A DNA stretch of 64,000 nt from Myxacorys almedinensis A. Its GTDB lineage: Bacteria; Cyanobacteriota; Cyanobacteriia; Leptolyngbyales; Leptolyngbyaceae. The notes beneath the pieces were generated by a model. It ran no database searches and had not been told where the DNA came from. It saw only the letters and a list, made by a program, of their open reading frames with translations. Numbering within the stretch: position 1 is the first letter of the stretch; every line of letters begins with the position of its first letter. Below are positions 62,735 through 64,000 of the stretch, one piece after another. The DNA is taken from contig NZ_WVIE01000017.1 of assembly GCF_010091945.1 (NCBI RefSeq), positions 1-64,000 of the forward strand, given 5' to 3'. Both the position numbers and the translations under genes were made by a program.

Positions 62735-64000
62735 TTAAGTTTGACTAGCGGATGGGAGGCGATCGAGGCTCATTTCCCCCATTGCCACAACAATTTTGCG
62801 GAACCCAACGTAAGGATTGCGCCCGTGAGCAACCAGCAGATTATCCAGCATCAAAATGTCTCCTGACTGCCAAGTAAACTGCTGCTTTAACTGTTGATAA
62901 AGTTCTTGAATTTCCGTTAAAACGGACGCTTCAATATCAGATCCATCGCCGTAATAAACCTGCCGAGGTAAAGTTTCCGCGCCAAATAAATCTAGCAGGG
63001 ATGCCTGAACGGACAGATCCAAAAATGACAGATGATGTAGTTGTAATTGATTGAAAAATACCCACTCCTGAGTCTTCGGATGCTGAACGATCGCAGGTCG
63101 AATTTGACGAGTTCTTAAACCGTCGTGGTTCAGCCATTCAAACTCAATTCCGGCTTGGCGACAGTAGGTTTCAACAACGGTTCGATCGCGGGTGCGGAAG
63201 AAATCTTGCCAGCTTACATCCAACCCTTTTGTATAGTTGCGGACGTACATCAGTTGCTTCTCTAACAATCGATCGCGGACTGCTGGGCTGAGATGCTGAT
63301 ACATCTGCCGACAATCGACGATCGGGGTTTCTCCCCCTTGCTCAGCAGGCTGCACACAGTAAAACCAGATTTTCATCGGATAGCGATGCAGGTGAGAGCT
63401 TTCGTTGTGAAACAGAATCGCTTTATCAGCAGGATAGGGAGTGGAGCCGTACACTTTTCCACTAATGCCTGCTCTGGGCAAATCGCCATATTCCTCAAAT
63501 AACTCTGGACAAATTGCTTGAGCAACCTGCTCAAACGCTTGAGCCGATGGAACCTGAAAGCCCCGAAATAGAATGCCTCCATGCTGCAATAGCTGGGTTT
63601 CAATCCAGACGCGATTTTCCCTTGCCCAATCTGCTACGTCTAAGGACTCGATCGCGGGTTCCGCTACTAGCGGCATCGGACAATGAGATTGCAGAACTCG
63701 TGTTTTAATCAGTTCTCCTTGCGGTAGGCTGATCGCTTTCGGCGCGATTTGCTTAAATTTCTTCAGGTTCTCTAGCTTGCGTTGTTGTTGAGCAATGGCT
63801 TTTTGTGCTTTCTCGGCATCGGTGTACAGGTTCAGATCACCTACAGGTGTATCGGGTTGAGCCACAATACTGTTAAGCAAGGTTTCAAACTGTCGTGATA
63901 AGGTTGCGATCGTGTCTGGACGAAACAGATCTGTGCGGTAATTCCAGGTGCCGACAGTTCCCTGATCTGTATCTTCCATAAACAATGCTAAATCGAATTT
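62735..64000 (-). CDS. NRPS condensation domain fused to SyrP/TauD-type beta-hydroxylase (5' end outside window)
   Basis: The frame is open at 64000. The first visible residues, KFDLALFMEDTDQG, then GTWNYRTDLFRPDTIATLSRQFETLL and GDLNLYTDAEK, are the C-terminal end of a condensation domain. After a linker rich in Gln and Lys comes a complete Fe(II)/2-oxoglutarate hydroxylase: HNE in ILFHNESSHLHRYP, WFYCVQPAEQGGETPIVDC and the distal His in MLDNLLVAHGRNPY. The protein thus has a C-hydroxylase order immediately upstream of an interface-A(Asp)-PCP protein. The hydroxylase is paralogous to that at 52389, which is separate from its C domain. A start inside the frame at 63985 is not real. Confidence 0.9.
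   Translation of the reverse strand, partial: KFDLALFMEDTDQGTVGTWNYRTDLFRPDTIATLSRQFETLLNSIVAQPDTPVGDLNLYTDAEKAQKAIAQQQRKLENLKKFKQIAPKAISLPQGELIKTRVLQSHCPMPLVAEPAIESLDVADWARENRVWIETQLLQHGGILFRGFQVPSAQAFEQVAQAICPELFEEYGDLPRAGISGKVYGSTPYPADKAILFHNESSHLHRYPMKIWFYCVQPAEQGGETPIVDCRQMYQHLSPAVRDRLLEKQLMYVRNYTKGLDVSWQDFFRTRDRTVVETYCRQAGIEFEWLNHDGLRTRQIRPAIVQHPKTQEWVFFNQLQLHHLSFLDLSVQASLLDLFGAETLPRQVYYGDGSDIEASVLTEIQELYQQLKQQFTWQSGDILMLDNLLVAHGRNPYVGFRKIVVAMGEMSLDRLPSASQT

Noticed and set aside
44379-63708. Many plus-strand open frames inside the NRPS genes
   Set aside because: All overlap long minus-strand NRPS coding sequence in other frames and show no recognisable protein motifs.
63985-63985. Start of the C-hydroxylase gene at the ATG at 63985
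   Set aside because: The frame continues upstream with condensation-domain residues (KFDLALF), so the gene begins outside the window.
1-64000. tRNA or rRNA genes
   Set aside because: No tRNA cloverleaf-type sequence with conserved TTCGAATC arm and no rRNA core sequence was recognised, though a covariance search could not be run.

Overview
The window comes from a cyanobacterium. The octamer GCGATCGC recurs throughout, and the gene families are typical of filamentous, Leptolyngbya-like cyanobacteria: DUF4058 proteins, a kinase-ATPase, XapX, cyanobacterial IS families and multi-protein NRPS lines. The replicon is probably a large plasmid, or carries an integrated one. At 24-40 kb lie ParA/ParB, a 659-residue putative Rep with a C-terminal helix-turn-helix, an iteron array, a primase-polymerase-like protein and a stand-alone exonuclease/DNA polymerase. 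The genus is inference.

Layout. 1-4.2 kb: a frameshifted kinase-ATPase running off the left edge, then a three-gene DUF4058 operon, all on the minus strand. 4.4-11.9 kb: a minimal Tn7-like element (TnsA-TnsB, TnsC, TniQ) of about 5.1 kb with recognisable TnsB-type end repeats, lying between two paralogous tyrosine recombinases. The TnsA and TnsB parts are separated only by a one-base shift in a run of eight G. 12-13.7 kb: a graveyard of truncated IS701-like transposase, MATE pump and SnoaL-like genes. 13.7-22.6 kb: a mostly plus-strand accessory block with RidA, SDR epimerase, DoxX, an ECF41-type sigma factor, an AraC regulator, a four-gene MBL/ABM/FMN-reductase/XapX operon, an M23 peptidase and an FAD monooxygenase. 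22.7-24.1 kb: deletion-scarred SDR, DUF1349 and small-protein remnants.

24.2-40 kb is the replication and maintenance region, heavily hit by insertion sequences. An IS4/IS701-like element beside the polymerase carries a nested second IS with a 7-bp target duplication. An IS4-like element has an 8-bp duplication. An IS982 element is inserted inside the iteron origin. 40-43.2 kb holds small accessory genes: an HsdR fragment, a MerR-like regulator, a small unknown protein beside an inverted-repeat array, an Rpn/DUF2887 nuclease-like protein and a MNT nucleotidyltransferase.

43.4-64 kb is one minus-strand NRPS operon, entering from beyond the right edge. Reading the specificity positions by eye gives Asp, Ser, Asp, Gly in order. 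Each Asp adenylation domain is preceded by a condensation-like domain lacking HHxxxDG and is paired with a SyrP/TauD-type hydroxylase. The last module ends in a thioester reductase. The predicted visible product is ...-OH-Asp-D-Ser-D-OH-Asp-Gly, released reductively. This is the logic of beta-hydroxyaspartate peptide siderophores, a class known in cyanobacteria as cyanochelins. The N-terminal part of the product, any acyl chain, and transport genes lie outside the window.
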